Below are positions 7,763-14,726 of a DNA stretch of 20,352 nucleotides, one piece after another. The translations under genes were made by a program, and so were the position numbers. This DNA comes from DATKCJ01 sp035513275 (GTDB lineage Bacteria; Verrucomicrobiota; Verrucomicrobiia; Opitutales; Opitutaceae): positions 1 through 20,352 of the forward strand of contig DATKCJ010000110.1 in assembly GCA_035513275.1 (NCBI GenBank), written 5' to 3'. Under the pieces are notes generated by a model that worked only from the letters and a program-made list of their open reading frames with translations, searched no databases and was not told the DNA's origin. Each line of letters opens with the position of its first letter. Position 1 is the first letter of the stretch.

Positions 7763-7865
7763 GGGAAAGAGGATCGATTTCTCCGCCTCGCTTCCGGTTC
7801 CGCCTCCCACGGGGAGAAAGGCCTTGCGCTGGCCGGACGCGGGCGTTTCATCGCGGAATCCCAAC

Positions 7866-7957
7866 GGAGAGGTGCCCGAGTGGCCGAAGGGGACGGTTTG
7901 CTAAACCGTTATACGGGTTACACCGTATCGGGGGTTCGAATCCCCCTCTCTCCGCCA
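7866..7957 (+). tRNA. tRNA-Ser (anticodon GCU), CCA encoded
   Basis: The acceptor arm pairs GGAGAGG (7866-7872) with TCTCTCC (7947-7953), with one G-U pair. The anticodon loop TTGCTAA sits on a GGTTT/AAACC-like stem and reads GCT, so the tRNA decodes AGC/AGU serine codons. A long variable arm (around ATACGGG...CCGTAT) marks a class II tRNA, as expected for serine. The T arm is GGGGG, TTCGAAT, CCCCC (7930-7946). The discriminator is G7954, and CCA (7955-7957) is encoded in the gene. Total length is 92 nt. Confidence 0.97.
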
Positions 7958-7985
7958 GTTTTCTTTCGGAGGCCGAAAGAAAACT
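7957..7985. terminator. Perfect stem-loop after tRNA-Ser, possible two-way terminator
   Basis: A 13-bp perfect stem pairs AGTTTTCTTTCGG (7957-7969) with CCGAAAGAAAACT (7973-7985) around a 3-nt loop. It begins at the last base of the tRNA CCA and lies between the tRNA and the convergent minus-strand aminotransferase gene. No U-run follows on either strand, so intrinsic termination is uncertain; it could instead mark the tRNA 3' end for processing. A second weaker hairpin (CGCCG 7989-7993 with CGGCG 8000-8004) follows. Confidence 0.4.
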
Positions 7986-8057
7986 GCCCGCCGTAGGCTC
8001 GGCGAAGGAGGGCAATCAAGTTCCTGGCTGGCTGGATCTCAGCGTTTGCATGTGAAG

Positions 8058-9212
8058 CTAGACCAGAAGTTCTTTCAGCCCTATCACCAACCGATCGAGG
8101 TCGGACTGCGTGTTGTAGCCCTGGACAGCGACTCGCATGAGGACGCGGTCGTTCCATTCGCCGATCGGCAGTTCCACTTTGAATCGATCGTAGAGTTCGT
8201 GCTGCAGCTTTGCTCCGTCCGTGCCCGGCGGCAGCTCGAGCACCGCCATCTGCGTGAACCAGTCCGGCGAGTCGGGGCAGATCTGTGGCATGCACGTAAC
8301 TCGCGCGACCGCTTCGCGCGCGCCGGCAAGAAGTTCGCGGCAACGCTCGCGCACCGCGGGCCAGTTTTTTTCGCGCTGAAATGCTATCGCCGCAGGCACC
8401 GAGAGAAACGCCGCGATGTCGCGCGTGCCGGTCCACTGCTGCACATCGAGGAAGCACGAGCCCGTTGGGTTCATGTCGCTCATGTCCCAGCCAACGACAA
8501 GCGGCTTGAGTCGGTCATCCATTCCCGGGCGCGCCTGAAGAAACGCCGAGCCCTTGGGCGCGCACATCCATTTGTGGGCGTTGGCCGTGTAGAAGTCGGC
8601 TCCGACCGCCTCTAGGTCGACCGGGATCTGGCCGGGAGCGTGCGCACCGTCGACGACACTCACGATGCCCGCCTCGCGCGCACGGCGGCAAAGCTCCTCC
8701 ACAGGGAGACGCAGCGCGGTGCGCGACGTGATGTGGCTCACGCTCAACACGCGCGTGCGTGGCGTGACAGCTGACCAGATGCGCTCGACGACGTCGGCGT
8801 GCGTTGTGACCGGCAACGGGACCGAAACCGGCTTGTAGATCGCACGCGCGTCGCCACACACGACACGCCACATCCGGTCGATCGCGCCATACTCGTGATC
8901 GGTGGAAACAACTTCGTCGCCCGGCTCGAGGGCAATGCTGCGCGCGACGATGTTCATGCCCATCGTCGCGTTGGGCACGAAGACAAGCGAGTCAGCCGGC
9001 GTGTTCAGGTAGGCGCCAAGCGCGGCGCGAGCGTCGGCCATCAGCGCGTTGAAACGGCGCCCCAGAAATTCAACTGGCTGCCGCTCAAGTTCCCGTTGCC
9101 ACTCCTGGTAGCGCTCAAAGACCGGCCGCGGCGTCGCGCCGAACGAGCCGTGATTCAGAAACGCGACTTCCGGATCGATTAAGAACTGGTCGCGGAGGGA
9201 GTCGTGGTGCAC
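8058..9212 (-). CDS. PLP-dependent aminotransferase class V, isopenicillin-N-epimerase-like
   Basis: This 384-residue protein is a fold-type I PLP enzyme of the class V group. The N-terminal FLNHGSFGATPRPV (18-31) is typical of the CefD-like branch. VVDGAHAPG (186-194) supplies the cofactor-binding D188 and H191, and ANAHKWMCAPKG (210-221) carries the Schiff-base lysine K214. Annotators usually call such proteins isopenicillin N epimerase, but that is a homology label; members include epimerases, desulfurases and lyases, and no beta-lactam pathway gene is nearby. The substrate is unknown. The start is GTG at 9212; no other canonical start codon (ATG, GTG or TTG) lies between it and the upstream in-frame stop. 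It stands alone, divergent from the YqeY-domain gene and convergent with tRNA-Ser. Confidence 0.9.
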   Translation of the reverse strand: MHHDSLRDQFLIDPEVAFLNHGSFGATPRPVFERYQEWQRELERQPVEFLGRRFNALMADARAALGAYLNTPADSLVFVPNATMGMNIVARSIALEPGDEVVSTDHEYGAIDRMWRVVCGDARAIYKPVSVPLPVTTHADVVERIWSAVTPRTRVLSVSHITSRTALRLPVEELCRRAREAGIVSVVDGAHAPGQIPVDLEAVGADFYTANAHKWMCAPKGSAFLQARPGMDDRLKPLVVGWDMSDMNPTGSCFLDVQQWTGTRDIAAFLSVPAAIAFQREKNWPAVRERCRELLAGAREAVARVTCMPQICPDSPDWFTQMAVLELPPGTDGAKLQHELYDRFKVELPIGEWNDRVLMRVAVQGYNTQSDLDRLVIGLKELLV

Positions 9213-9263
9213 CCGAGGATCGTGAGTGATTCGGCTGAGGTGGAGAAGAAGAACTTGTCAGGG

Positions 9264-9426
9264 GTAGGAGCCGGCTTGCGGGCGTTTGGTTGTGGTTCGT
9301 GTAGCCCGCCCCGTGCTGTGCGCTCCGAAGCTCGCAGAGCGAAGAAGGGAGGGGCGGGACACAGGCGCGTTAGGGACAACGCGCCCCACCTCGGATGCAA
9401 TCCATCGCCCGCGAGCGGGCTCCTAC
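9264..9426. repeat. Nested REP-like palindrome cluster in a divergent gap
   Basis: The outer inverted repeat pairs 9264-9284 (beginning GTAGGAGCC) with 9406-9426 (ending GGCTCCTAC), matching at 19 of 21 positions. Inside it, GTAG (9301-9304) is followed by CCCGCCCC (9305-9312), which pairs with GGGGCGGG (9351-9358). A further hairpin pairs GGCGCGTT (9364-9371) with AACGCGCC (9378-9385). The cluster fills most of the 267-bp space between the divergent aminotransferase and YqeY-domain genes, so it sits where both promoters would be expected. Confidence 0.62.
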
Positions 9427-9479
9427 CTTCGGAATATTCCCCGCTTCTCACGCGCGGAATTTTCCGGCAGCCTGCGCGA

Positions 9480-9929
9480 ATGGCATCCACCTACGAGAAA
9501 CTGAGGAGCGACATCGTCGCGTCGATGAAGGCGCGCGACGCTGCGCGCACAACCGCGCTTCGAATGGTCGACGCGGCGATCCAGCGCGCGTCGATGGACC
9601 AAGGCAAGCCGATCGACGATGCGCTCGTGATCGCGACGTTCCGCAAAGCAGTGAAGAACCTCACGGACGCAAAGGCCGAATTCGAGCGCGGCGGCCGGGC
9701 CGACCTCGCCTTGGCGAACGACGCCGAGATTGCCATTCTGCAAGTCTACCTGCCCACCGGGATCGATGGCGCGCGACTTGAGCAACTTATCGCAGAGACG
9801 ATCGCCGCGACTGGCGCGACCACGAAAAAGGAAATGGGCAAGGTCATCGGCGCGCTCAAGCAGCACCCCGACGCGGGGCTCATCGATTTCGGATCCGCGA
9901 GCAAGTTGATCCAGGCGAAGCTGGTGTGA
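9480..9929 (+). CDS. GatB/YqeY-domain protein
   Basis: This 149-residue protein is a stand-alone YqeY domain, an all-helical fold related to the tRNA-binding tail of the GatB amidotransferase subunit. The family core is visible: YEKLRSDIVASMKARD at the start, the AEFERGGRADLALANDAEIAILQVYLP region (about 66-92), and the C-terminal TKKEMGKVIGALKQHPDAGLIDFG segment (115-138). The length is normal. The family is widespread and often described as having tRNA amidotransferase-like activity, but its cellular role is not settled. I chose the ATG at 9480, where family similarity begins; the frame is open upstream only through repeat DNA. No Shine-Dalgarno sequence is seen. The gene is single, with convergent palindromes behind it. 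Confidence 0.93.
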   Translation: MASTYEKLRSDIVASMKARDAARTTALRMVDAAIQRASMDQGKPIDDALVIATFRKAVKNLTDAKAEFERGGRADLALANDAEIAILQVYLPTGIDGARLEQLIAETIAATGATTKKEMGKVIGALKQHPDAGLIDFGSASKLIQAKLV

Positions 9930-9946
9930 GCTGTTCCAATTCGTGG

Positions 9947-10018
9947 CCCTGCGCGGAAGCGCAGGGATATCGGCACACTTTGCGCGCCGTCTGTCCCGCC
10001 GCTTCCGCGGCGGGCTAC
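9947..10018. repeat. Paired REP-like hairpins with complementary loops
   Basis: Hairpin one pairs CCCTGCGC (9947-9954) with GCGCAGGG (9959-9966) around a GGAA loop. Hairpin two pairs CCCGCCGC (9995-10002) with GCGGCGGG (10007-10014) around TTCC and is followed by CTAC (10015-10018). The two are inverted relative to each other (GCGGAAGC at 9953-9960 against GCTTCCGC at 10001-10008), like a BIME. The element lies between the convergent YqeY-domain gene and the acidic hypothetical gene. Confidence 0.6.
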
Positions 10019-10035
10019 AAAGATTCAGATCAGCC

Positions 10036-10737
10036 TCAGCCCTCTTCCTCGCCCTCGTCTTCGACGGGGCGGCCGAGTTCGTCGCGGCACTCGTTCATCA
10101 CTCGCAGCCAGATCTCTCGAAGATCGAAGAGGCGTGGCAGTGCGTAGTCGCGGAACTTCGCGAAGTGTTTGTTGCGGTCAGCCTCGGCGGCCGGCAGCTC
10201 GCCGATTGCATGATTGAGCGAGGCGAGCGCGCGCTTCAGCAGCGAGATCCCGAGTGCGTAGTCACCAAGGTCGAGTCCTTGAATCGCGAGCACAGCGGAG
10301 ATCTCCGCATTGTGCAGGTGCCGCAGGAACGCCACCGCGAGCCGCGGCGGGAACTTCGCCGGGTCTTCGGCAACGCGCTCAGCGAAGAAGGTTGTGCTCG
10401 TGAAGAGAGCGCGGGTTGCGATGAAAACCGGGTTGCGGTGAACGGTGTAGGGATCGAAATCCTCGCTCGACTGCGGCGCCTCGACCTTCGAGTCGTCCTC
10501 ATCGTCGGGTTCCTCTTCGCCGGTGTCCCAGGTATCGGTGGGGTCCCAGCCGAGCTGGCGCGCGACTTCATCGATGCGCCCGTGTGCATCGGCGATGGGG
10601 TCGTAGGCGGCGAGATACCGGACCAAAGTCTCGTCCTGGCTCCTCAGGTAGCGTTCCCAATCAAATTCACTCCAGGCGAGCTCACCGCGGTCTTCCCATT
10701 CGTTGCTTTGAAATCCGTCGGAGTCGAAATTGCTCAT
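10036..10737 (-). CDS. Acidic hypothetical protein (233 aa)
   Basis: I cannot assign a function. The 233-residue protein has three parts: an N-terminal aromatic/acidic region with EDRGELAWSEFDWERYLRSQ (15-34); a disordered acidic linker (about 68-95, GEEEPDDEDD); and a helical C-terminal domain (about 100-222) rich in Leu and Ala, starting DPYTVHRNPVFIATRALF. It ends in an acidic tail (EDEGEEEG). No signal peptide, membrane span or catalytic motif is visible. I chose the ATG at 10737; upstream the frame stays open antisense to acyP, which is a high-GC artefact. It reminds me of a conserved Opitutae protein next to housekeeping genes, but that is memory, not a search. It is divergent from acyP with 162 bp between. 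Confidence 0.8.
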   Translation of the reverse strand: MSNFDSDGFQSNEWEDRGELAWSEFDWERYLRSQDETLVRYLAAYDPIADAHGRIDEVARQLGWDPTDTWDTGEEEPDDEDDSKVEAPQSSEDFDPYTVHRNPVFIATRALFTSTTFFAERVAEDPAKFPPRLAVAFLRHLHNAEISAVLAIQGLDLGDYALGISLLKRALASLNHAIGELPAAEADRNKHFAKFRDYALPRLFDLREIWLRVMNECRDELGRPVEDEGEEEG

Positions 10738-10829
10738 GGAATTCGGGGCCCTTGTGTCCCGGTCGCGGAGTGTGGGACTCGTGTTTTGGAATGCAAAGGG
10801 AAATTTCTCTGACACTCCGGTGTTGGCAC

Positions 10830-10845
10830 TTGCCCGCCGGGGCAA
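10830..10845. promoter_or_regulatory. Short inverted repeat in the divergent acyP gap
   Basis: TTGCCC (10830-10835) pairs with GGGCAA (10840-10845) around GCCG, 54 bp before acyP. A longer-range pair CGGAGTGT (10766-10773) / ACACTCCG (10812-10819) also exists. These lie in the 162-bp divergent gap (10738-10899) and could be an operator or an RNA hairpin; nothing else was recognised there. Confidence 0.25.
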
Positions 10846-10899
10846 AATGGCGAAATAACTCTGGGCCAGCCGCATCGACGCGACGGTGCCAGCGAATCC

Positions 10900-11175
10900 A
10901 TGCCTGAGACCCACCGCGAAACTATTTTTTTCCACGGCCGCGTGCAGGGCGTCGGGTTTCGCTACACCACAATGCAGGTCGCGAAGGGCTTCGAGGTCGC
11001 CGGATGGGTGAAAAATCTTCCCGACGGACGCGTCGAACTTCAGGTCGAGGGCGATCCGGCGGAGATCGATGCGTTCATCTGCGCGATCGAGGAGACGATG
11101 GACGGCTACATTCGCAAGACCGAGCGCTCGTCGGTGCGCATCGAGGCGGCGTTGAGGGGATTCTCGATCCGATGA
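10900..11175 (+). CDS. acyP: Acylphosphatase
   Basis: This small cytosolic hydrolase cleaves acyl phosphates such as acetyl phosphate and carbamoyl phosphate. The 91-residue length is typical. The signature FHGRVQGVGFRYTTMQVA (11-28) contains the phosphate-binding loop and the catalytic R21; GWVKNLPDGRVELQVEG (35-51) provides the catalytic N39. It is the first gene of a five-gene run, and its stop overlaps the ABC ATPase start as ATGA (11172-11175), which suggests coupling. The link between acylphosphatase and an exporter operon has no obvious biochemical reason; it may be only a housekeeping neighbour. No Shine-Dalgarno sequence precedes the ATG. Confidence 0.96.
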   Translation: MPETHRETIFFHGRVQGVGFRYTTMQVAKGFEVAGWVKNLPDGRVELQVEGDPAEIDAFICAIEETMDGYIRKTERSSVRIEAALRGFSIR

Positions 11176-12038
11176 GCGACGCACCACAGCCCGCCGTCGA
11201 GATTCGCGGCCTCACGAAGGATTTTCCTCTGAGCCTTCGCGGCGTGCGGCTCCGCGCGGTCGAGGATCTTACGCTCGAAATTCCGCGCGGCTGCGTGCAA
11301 GGCGTGCTCGGGCCAAACGGCTCGGGAAAGAGCACAACGATCAAGGTCATCCTAGGTCTGCTGCGACCGACGCGCGGCACGTGTCGCGTGCTCGGCCGCG
11401 ATAGCAACGACTCGGCCGTGCGCGCGCGGATCGGCTACCTGCCGGAGTCGCCGGATTTCCACCGATTCCTCACCGGACGCGAACTGGTGCGCTACTACGC
11501 GCGGTTGTGCGGTGTGGCGAAGGCCGGGCGCGAAGCGCGCGTTTCTGAAATGCTCGAATGGGTCGGGCTCACGGCCGCGGCTGACCGCCGCATCGGCGCC
11601 TACTCGAAAGGCATGCTGCAGCGCGTCGGTCTTGCACAGGCGCTTGTCCACGATCCTGAACTTGTGATTCTCGACGAGCCCACCGCGGGCGTCGATCCGG
11701 TTGGCACCGCTGACATCGTGCGACTCATCTTGAAATTGAAGGAGTCCGGCAAGACGGTCCTCGTCTCATCGCACCTGCTCGCGCAAGCCGAGGACGTGTG
11801 CGACCGGATCGCGATTCTCAACCGTGGCCGTCTCATCGCGTCGGGCACGGTCGCGGAGTTGGTGGGCCGCGATGGGGCGATGTCGCTCGTCGTCGAGGGC
11901 ATGCCGGCCGATTCGGTCGGCGAGCTTCGCGCGTGGCTCGACACGCGCGGCTGGCGCCTGGCCTCCGCGGGGCCGCAACGATCGCGCCTCGATGATCTCT
12001 TTCTCGAGCGCGTCCGAAAAGCGGAGGAGCAGCCGTGA
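11172..12038 (+). CDS. ABC transporter ATP-binding protein (ABC-2 exporter type)
   Basis: This 288-residue nucleotide-binding subunit has the layout of CcmA/NatA/NosF-type exporters. Motifs are Walker A GPNGSGKST (47-55), the ABC signature as YSKGMLQR (144-151), Walker B LVILDEP (164-170) and the switch H201 (SSHLL). A C-terminal extension of about 60 residues is typical of ABC-2 ATPases. The signature reads SKGM rather than SGGQ, common in this subfamily. It overlaps acyP by 4 bp (ATGA) and the permease gene by 4 bp (GTGA), so the three are probably translated together. The substrate cannot be read from sequence. Confidence 0.94.
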   Translation: MSDAPQPAVEIRGLTKDFPLSLRGVRLRAVEDLTLEIPRGCVQGVLGPNGSGKSTTIKVILGLLRPTRGTCRVLGRDSNDSAVRARIGYLPESPDFHRFLTGRELVRYYARLCGVAKAGREARVSEMLEWVGLTAAADRRIGAYSKGMLQRVGLAQALVHDPELVILDEPTAGVDPVGTADIVRLILKLKESGKTVLVSSHLLAQAEDVCDRIAILNRGRLIASGTVAELVGRDGAMSLVVEGMPADSVGELRAWLDTRGWRLASAGPQRSRLDDLFLERVRKAEEQP

Positions 12039-12865
12039 GCGCCGTCGCGTCTTCGCTGTCCCGGGTCGGCACGATTGCGGGCAACACGTTTCTCGAAGCC
12101 GTGCGCCAACGGTTCTTCATCGCGCTACTCGTGCTCGCGGCCGGTTTGCTCGCGAGCACGGAGTTCCTGAGCGAGTTCAACTTCGGCGCCTCGGAGATCA
12201 AGTTTATCGCCGACATCGGATTCGGCGCGCTCGTGCTGTTTGGCTCGGTTCTCACGATCACCGTCACGGCGCAGTTGTTCTTCGCAGAAATCGAGAGCCG
12301 CACGGCGCTCACGCTGCTCGCGAAGCCTGTGAGGCGAGGCGAGTTCATCGTCGGGAAGTTCTTGGGCGTGTGGATCGTGGTGCTGATCTTCTGCGCGATC
12401 GTCACTGCACTGCTCTGCACCGTGCTCGCGATCCGCGAGTCGGAAATACTCGCGGCGGATCCCGATGCGGGTGAGGCGCTCGTATCATACGGCCACATCA
12501 TCGCCGCTGCCGCGGTCCAGTGGGTGAAGTTCGGCGTGCTCGGCGCCATCACGCTGCTGCTTGGCAGCTTCTCGAACACGAACCTGTTCTCGGTCGCGAC
12601 TGCGTTCCTCGTGCTCGTCATCTGCCACCTGCAATACCTTGCGCGCGACGTGTGGGAACGCGGCGGTTCAGTCGTGGCGCGGATCGGGGCGGCGTTGCTC
12701 GGTCTCGTATTTCCGAATTTCCAGCTCTTCAACCTCGGCGACCTCGTGACCTCGGGTGAGCCGCCTGGTGCGTCGCTGATCGTGCGCGTGACGCTCTATG
12801 GCATCGCCTACATCGCGGTGTTTCTCGCGCTTGCGAGCTTCAGCTTCCGCCGCCGGGAGATCTGA
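12035..12865 (+). CDS. ABC-2-type transporter permease
   Basis: This 276-residue inner-membrane protein is the partner of the preceding ATPase. By eye there are about six membrane segments: 27-45, 58-83, 110-133, 152-178, 184-200 and 251-270. The N-terminus (TIAGNTFLEAVRQRFF) matches the cytoplasmic entry helix of NosY-like ABC-2 permeases, and the FFAEIESRTALTLLAKPVRRGEFIVGK segment (82-108) is the conserved cytoplasmic loop after the second span. The start is GTG, sharing GTGA with the stop of the ATPase gene. NosY-like permeases serve varied exports; nothing here shows the substrate. The TPR-like protein follows 3 bp downstream and may belong to the complex. Confidence 0.9.
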   Translation: MSAVASSLSRVGTIAGNTFLEAVRQRFFIALLVLAAGLLASTEFLSEFNFGASEIKFIADIGFGALVLFGSVLTITVTAQLFFAEIESRTALTLLAKPVRRGEFIVGKFLGVWIVVLIFCAIVTALLCTVLAIRESEILAADPDAGEALVSYGHIIAAAAVQWVKFGVLGAITLLLGSFSNTNLFSVATAFLVLVICHLQYLARDVWERGGSVVARIGAALLGLVFPNFQLFNLGDLVTSGEPPGASLIVRVTLYGIAYIAVFLALASFSFRRREI

Positions 12866-12868
12866 ACG

Positions 12869-13690
12869 ATGAGCGCCGCCGCTCAAGCCGATGGACTGTT
12901 TCCCGGTTTCCGGGAGCGTTTCACAATAGCGACTGTGACGCTCGCGGCACTTGTGGCGACGAATCTCGCGTTGCGGCCACTGGAAGGTCCGGCATGGGAA
13001 GAGGTGCGCGCCCGCGGCGCAGGCATAGACGCTCCGGGAATCGAGAGCGCGGTGGGGCAGGGCGTCGTCGCGGGACTGCTGGGTGGCTTCCGCGCGCTCG
13101 CGGCGGATTTTCTCTGGATGAAGGTTAACTCGGACTGGGAGGATATGAACCTGCCTGCGACAGAGACCGCGATTCGAGCGGTGACGGCGATCGACCCGCG
13201 CCCGCTCTACTTCTGGATAAACGGCGCGCGCATGATCGCCTACGACATGCCGAACTGGCGCATCGAGCGCGGAGGCGGATTCGACGTGGTGCCCCTTTCC
13301 GTGCGAACACGGGTCGACGAGGAGCAGGCGCGGATCGCCCTCGATATGCTCGCAGACGCGCGACAGGTCCACCCGGACAACCCGGCTCTTGTGATCGAGG
13401 TCGCGAACATCTACCTGCGCCGGCTCCACGACACCACGACAGCCGCCGAGCTCTACCGGCAGGCCGCGGAGCTGCCGGGCGCACCGTTCTACGCAGCGCG
13501 CATCCACGCCGAGCTGCTCCGCAACCTAGGGCGCCGGGAGGAAGCTCACCAGTGGCTCTTGCGTCTGCACCCGACGCTCCCGCGCGACGTACCGGAGGCG
13601 ATGCCTGAGGTGGTGCTCGCGCGAATCCGCGAGATCGAGGACGAACTCGGTCTGCCGGTCGAGTCGCGCTACCAGCCCGCCAATCAATGA
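12869..13690 (+). CDS. Membrane-anchored TPR-like protein
   Basis: This 273-residue protein has one probable N-terminal membrane anchor (about 18-36) and the rest soluble. The segment GLLGGFRALAADFLWMKVNSDWE (69-91) is a recurring signature of TPR-like proteins found beside ABC-2 transporters. The C-terminal half has helix pairs resembling tetratricopeptide repeats: AATAELYRQAAELPGAP-type and NLGRREEAHQWLLRLHP (219-235), with YFWINGARMIAYDMPNW (114-130) in the middle. No enzyme motif is seen. It starts 3 bp after the permease stop and shares ATGA with menA (13687-13690). A scaffold or accessory role for the transporter is inference from position. Confidence 0.75.
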   Translation: MSAAAQADGLFPGFRERFTIATVTLAALVATNLALRPLEGPAWEEVRARGAGIDAPGIESAVGQGVVAGLLGGFRALAADFLWMKVNSDWEDMNLPATETAIRAVTAIDPRPLYFWINGARMIAYDMPNWRIERGGGFDVVPLSVRTRVDEEQARIALDMLADARQVHPDNPALVIEVANIYLRRLHDTTTAAELYRQAAELPGAPFYAARIHAELLRNLGRREEAHQWLLRLHPTLPRDVPEAMPEVVLARIREIEDELGLPVESRYQPANQ

Positions 13691-14565
13691 ATCCCTGGTT
13701 GCTCGCCTCCCGGCCGAAGACGCTTCCGGCGGCGCTCGTGCCCGTACTGGTCGGCTCGGCGCTGGCGGCGCGCGAAGGGTTCTACAACTGGCAGGCGGCT
13801 GCACTCTGCCTCGGGTTCGCTCTGCTCGTTCAGATCGGCACGAACTTCGCAAACGACTACTTCGACTTCCGGCGCGGAGCCGACTCGCCGTCGCGCGTCG
13901 GTCCGCGGCGCGCGGTGGCGTCGGGACTCGTCAGCCCGGGGGCGATGCGCGCGGCGGCCGCGCTCATGTTTGCCGCGGCATTCGTCGTTGGCCTCGGGCT
14001 TGTGCGCTTCGGCGGATGGTGGCTCGTGCCGCTTGGCATGGTTTGCATCGCCTGCGGCCTCGCCTACACGGGCGGACCATACCCGCTCGCCTACAACGGC
14101 CTCGGCGACCTATTTGTCTTCATCTTTTTCGGACTGGTGGCGGTCAGCACGACTTACTTCGTGCAGGCAGGTGCGCCCGGCGTCGACGTCTGGCTCACGG
14201 GTGCGGCGATCGGACTGCTCTCGACGAATCTTCTCGTCGCCAACAACTATCGCGACCGCGATGGCGACGCAGCCGTCGGCAAGCGCACGCTCGTCGTGAT
14301 CCTCGGTGAGTGCGCGGCGCGAATCCAATACGTCGGCTCGAACGCCGCGGCGTTCGCCGGGGTCGTCGCGCTCTGGCTGCGCAGTGGTTCGCCGTGGCTG
14401 CTCCTGCCGCTCGTGACGCTTCCGCTCGCAGTGTGGAATATCGTTTCGCTTCGCCCAAGTGCGACGCCGCCGAAGTTGATCCGACTGCTCGGCCGCACGG
14501 CCGCGCTGCTGCTCGCATACGGCGTGCTGCTTTCGGTCGGGCTCGCGCTCGCGCAAAGGCGGTAG
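13687..14565 (+). CDS. menA: 1,4-dihydroxy-2-naphthoate polyprenyltransferase (MenA)
   Basis: This UbiA-superfamily membrane enzyme attaches the polyprenyl tail to 1,4-dihydroxy-2-naphthoate in menaquinone synthesis. The protein has 292 residues and about eight or nine hydrophobic segments. The first Asp-rich motif is NFANDYFDFRRGAD (53-66), which binds the prenyl diphosphate through magnesium; the second is NNYRDRDGD (186-194) followed by GKRTL (198-202), typical of MenA. The N-terminal WLLASRPKTLPAALVPV (4-20) is also characteristic. It implies a menaquinone-using respiratory chain. It is the last gene of the operon, coupled to the TPR gene by ATGA. Its TAG stop codon is part of a downstream GTAG palindrome. 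Confidence 0.94.
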   Translation: MNPWLLASRPKTLPAALVPVLVGSALAAREGFYNWQAAALCLGFALLVQIGTNFANDYFDFRRGADSPSRVGPRRAVASGLVSPGAMRAAAALMFAAAFVVGLGLVRFGGWWLVPLGMVCIACGLAYTGGPYPLAYNGLGDLFVFIFFGLVAVSTTYFVQAGAPGVDVWLTGAAIGLLSTNLLVANNYRDRDGDAAVGKRTLVVILGECAARIQYVGSNAAAFAGVVALWLRSGSPWLLLPLVTLPLAVWNIVSLRPSATPPKLIRLLGRTAALLLAYGVLLSVGLALAQRR

Positions 14566-14609
14566 GGCAGGTCTTCGACCTGCCGACGCGGGTCGGAGAC
14601 CCGCGCTAC
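14562..14609. repeat. REP/BIME element overlapping the menA stop codon
   Basis: GTAG (14562-14565) contains the menA TAG stop. It is followed by a hairpin GGCAGGTC (14566-14573) / GACCTGCC (14577-14584), then CGCGGGTC (14587-14594) / GACCCGCG (14598-14605), and finally CTAC (14606-14609). This is two hairpins in mirror order with the tetranucleotide at each outer foot, the textbook BIME arrangement. It may stop transcription or protect the 3' end of the operon mRNA. The rest of the gap to potC (14610-14726) shows no clear element. Confidence 0.75.
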
Positions 14610-14726
14610 TTGGAACTCGTGGGCGACAACTGAAACGTCGCGCGAAAACTTTGCGCCGCGCACCGCAATTCCCCTTGCGGGAAAGACAAGCGGAGCAATA
14701 TTCACGATAAAAATGGCGTCTTACCG

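Noticed and set aside
8058..9212. Beta-lactam biosynthesis role from the epimerase-like aminotransferase
   Set aside because: No other beta-lactam pathway gene is nearby and the name is a broad homology label for class V aminotransferases.
10824..10833. TGGCAC followed by TTGC before acyP, resembling a sigma-54 promoter
   Set aside because: The -24 and -12 elements need about 5 bp between TGGCAC and TTGC; here they are directly adjacent, so the spacing is wrong.
10738..11187. Extension of the acidic hypothetical gene antisense to acyP
   Set aside because: The stretch is the shadow of acyP and of the divergent gap. The ATG at 10737 gives a compositionally uniform acidic protein.
14675..14701. 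TTGCGG and CAATAT as a -35/-10 promoter for potC
   Set aside because: The spacer is 15 bp and both boxes are weak; in a GC-rich genome this is not better than chance.
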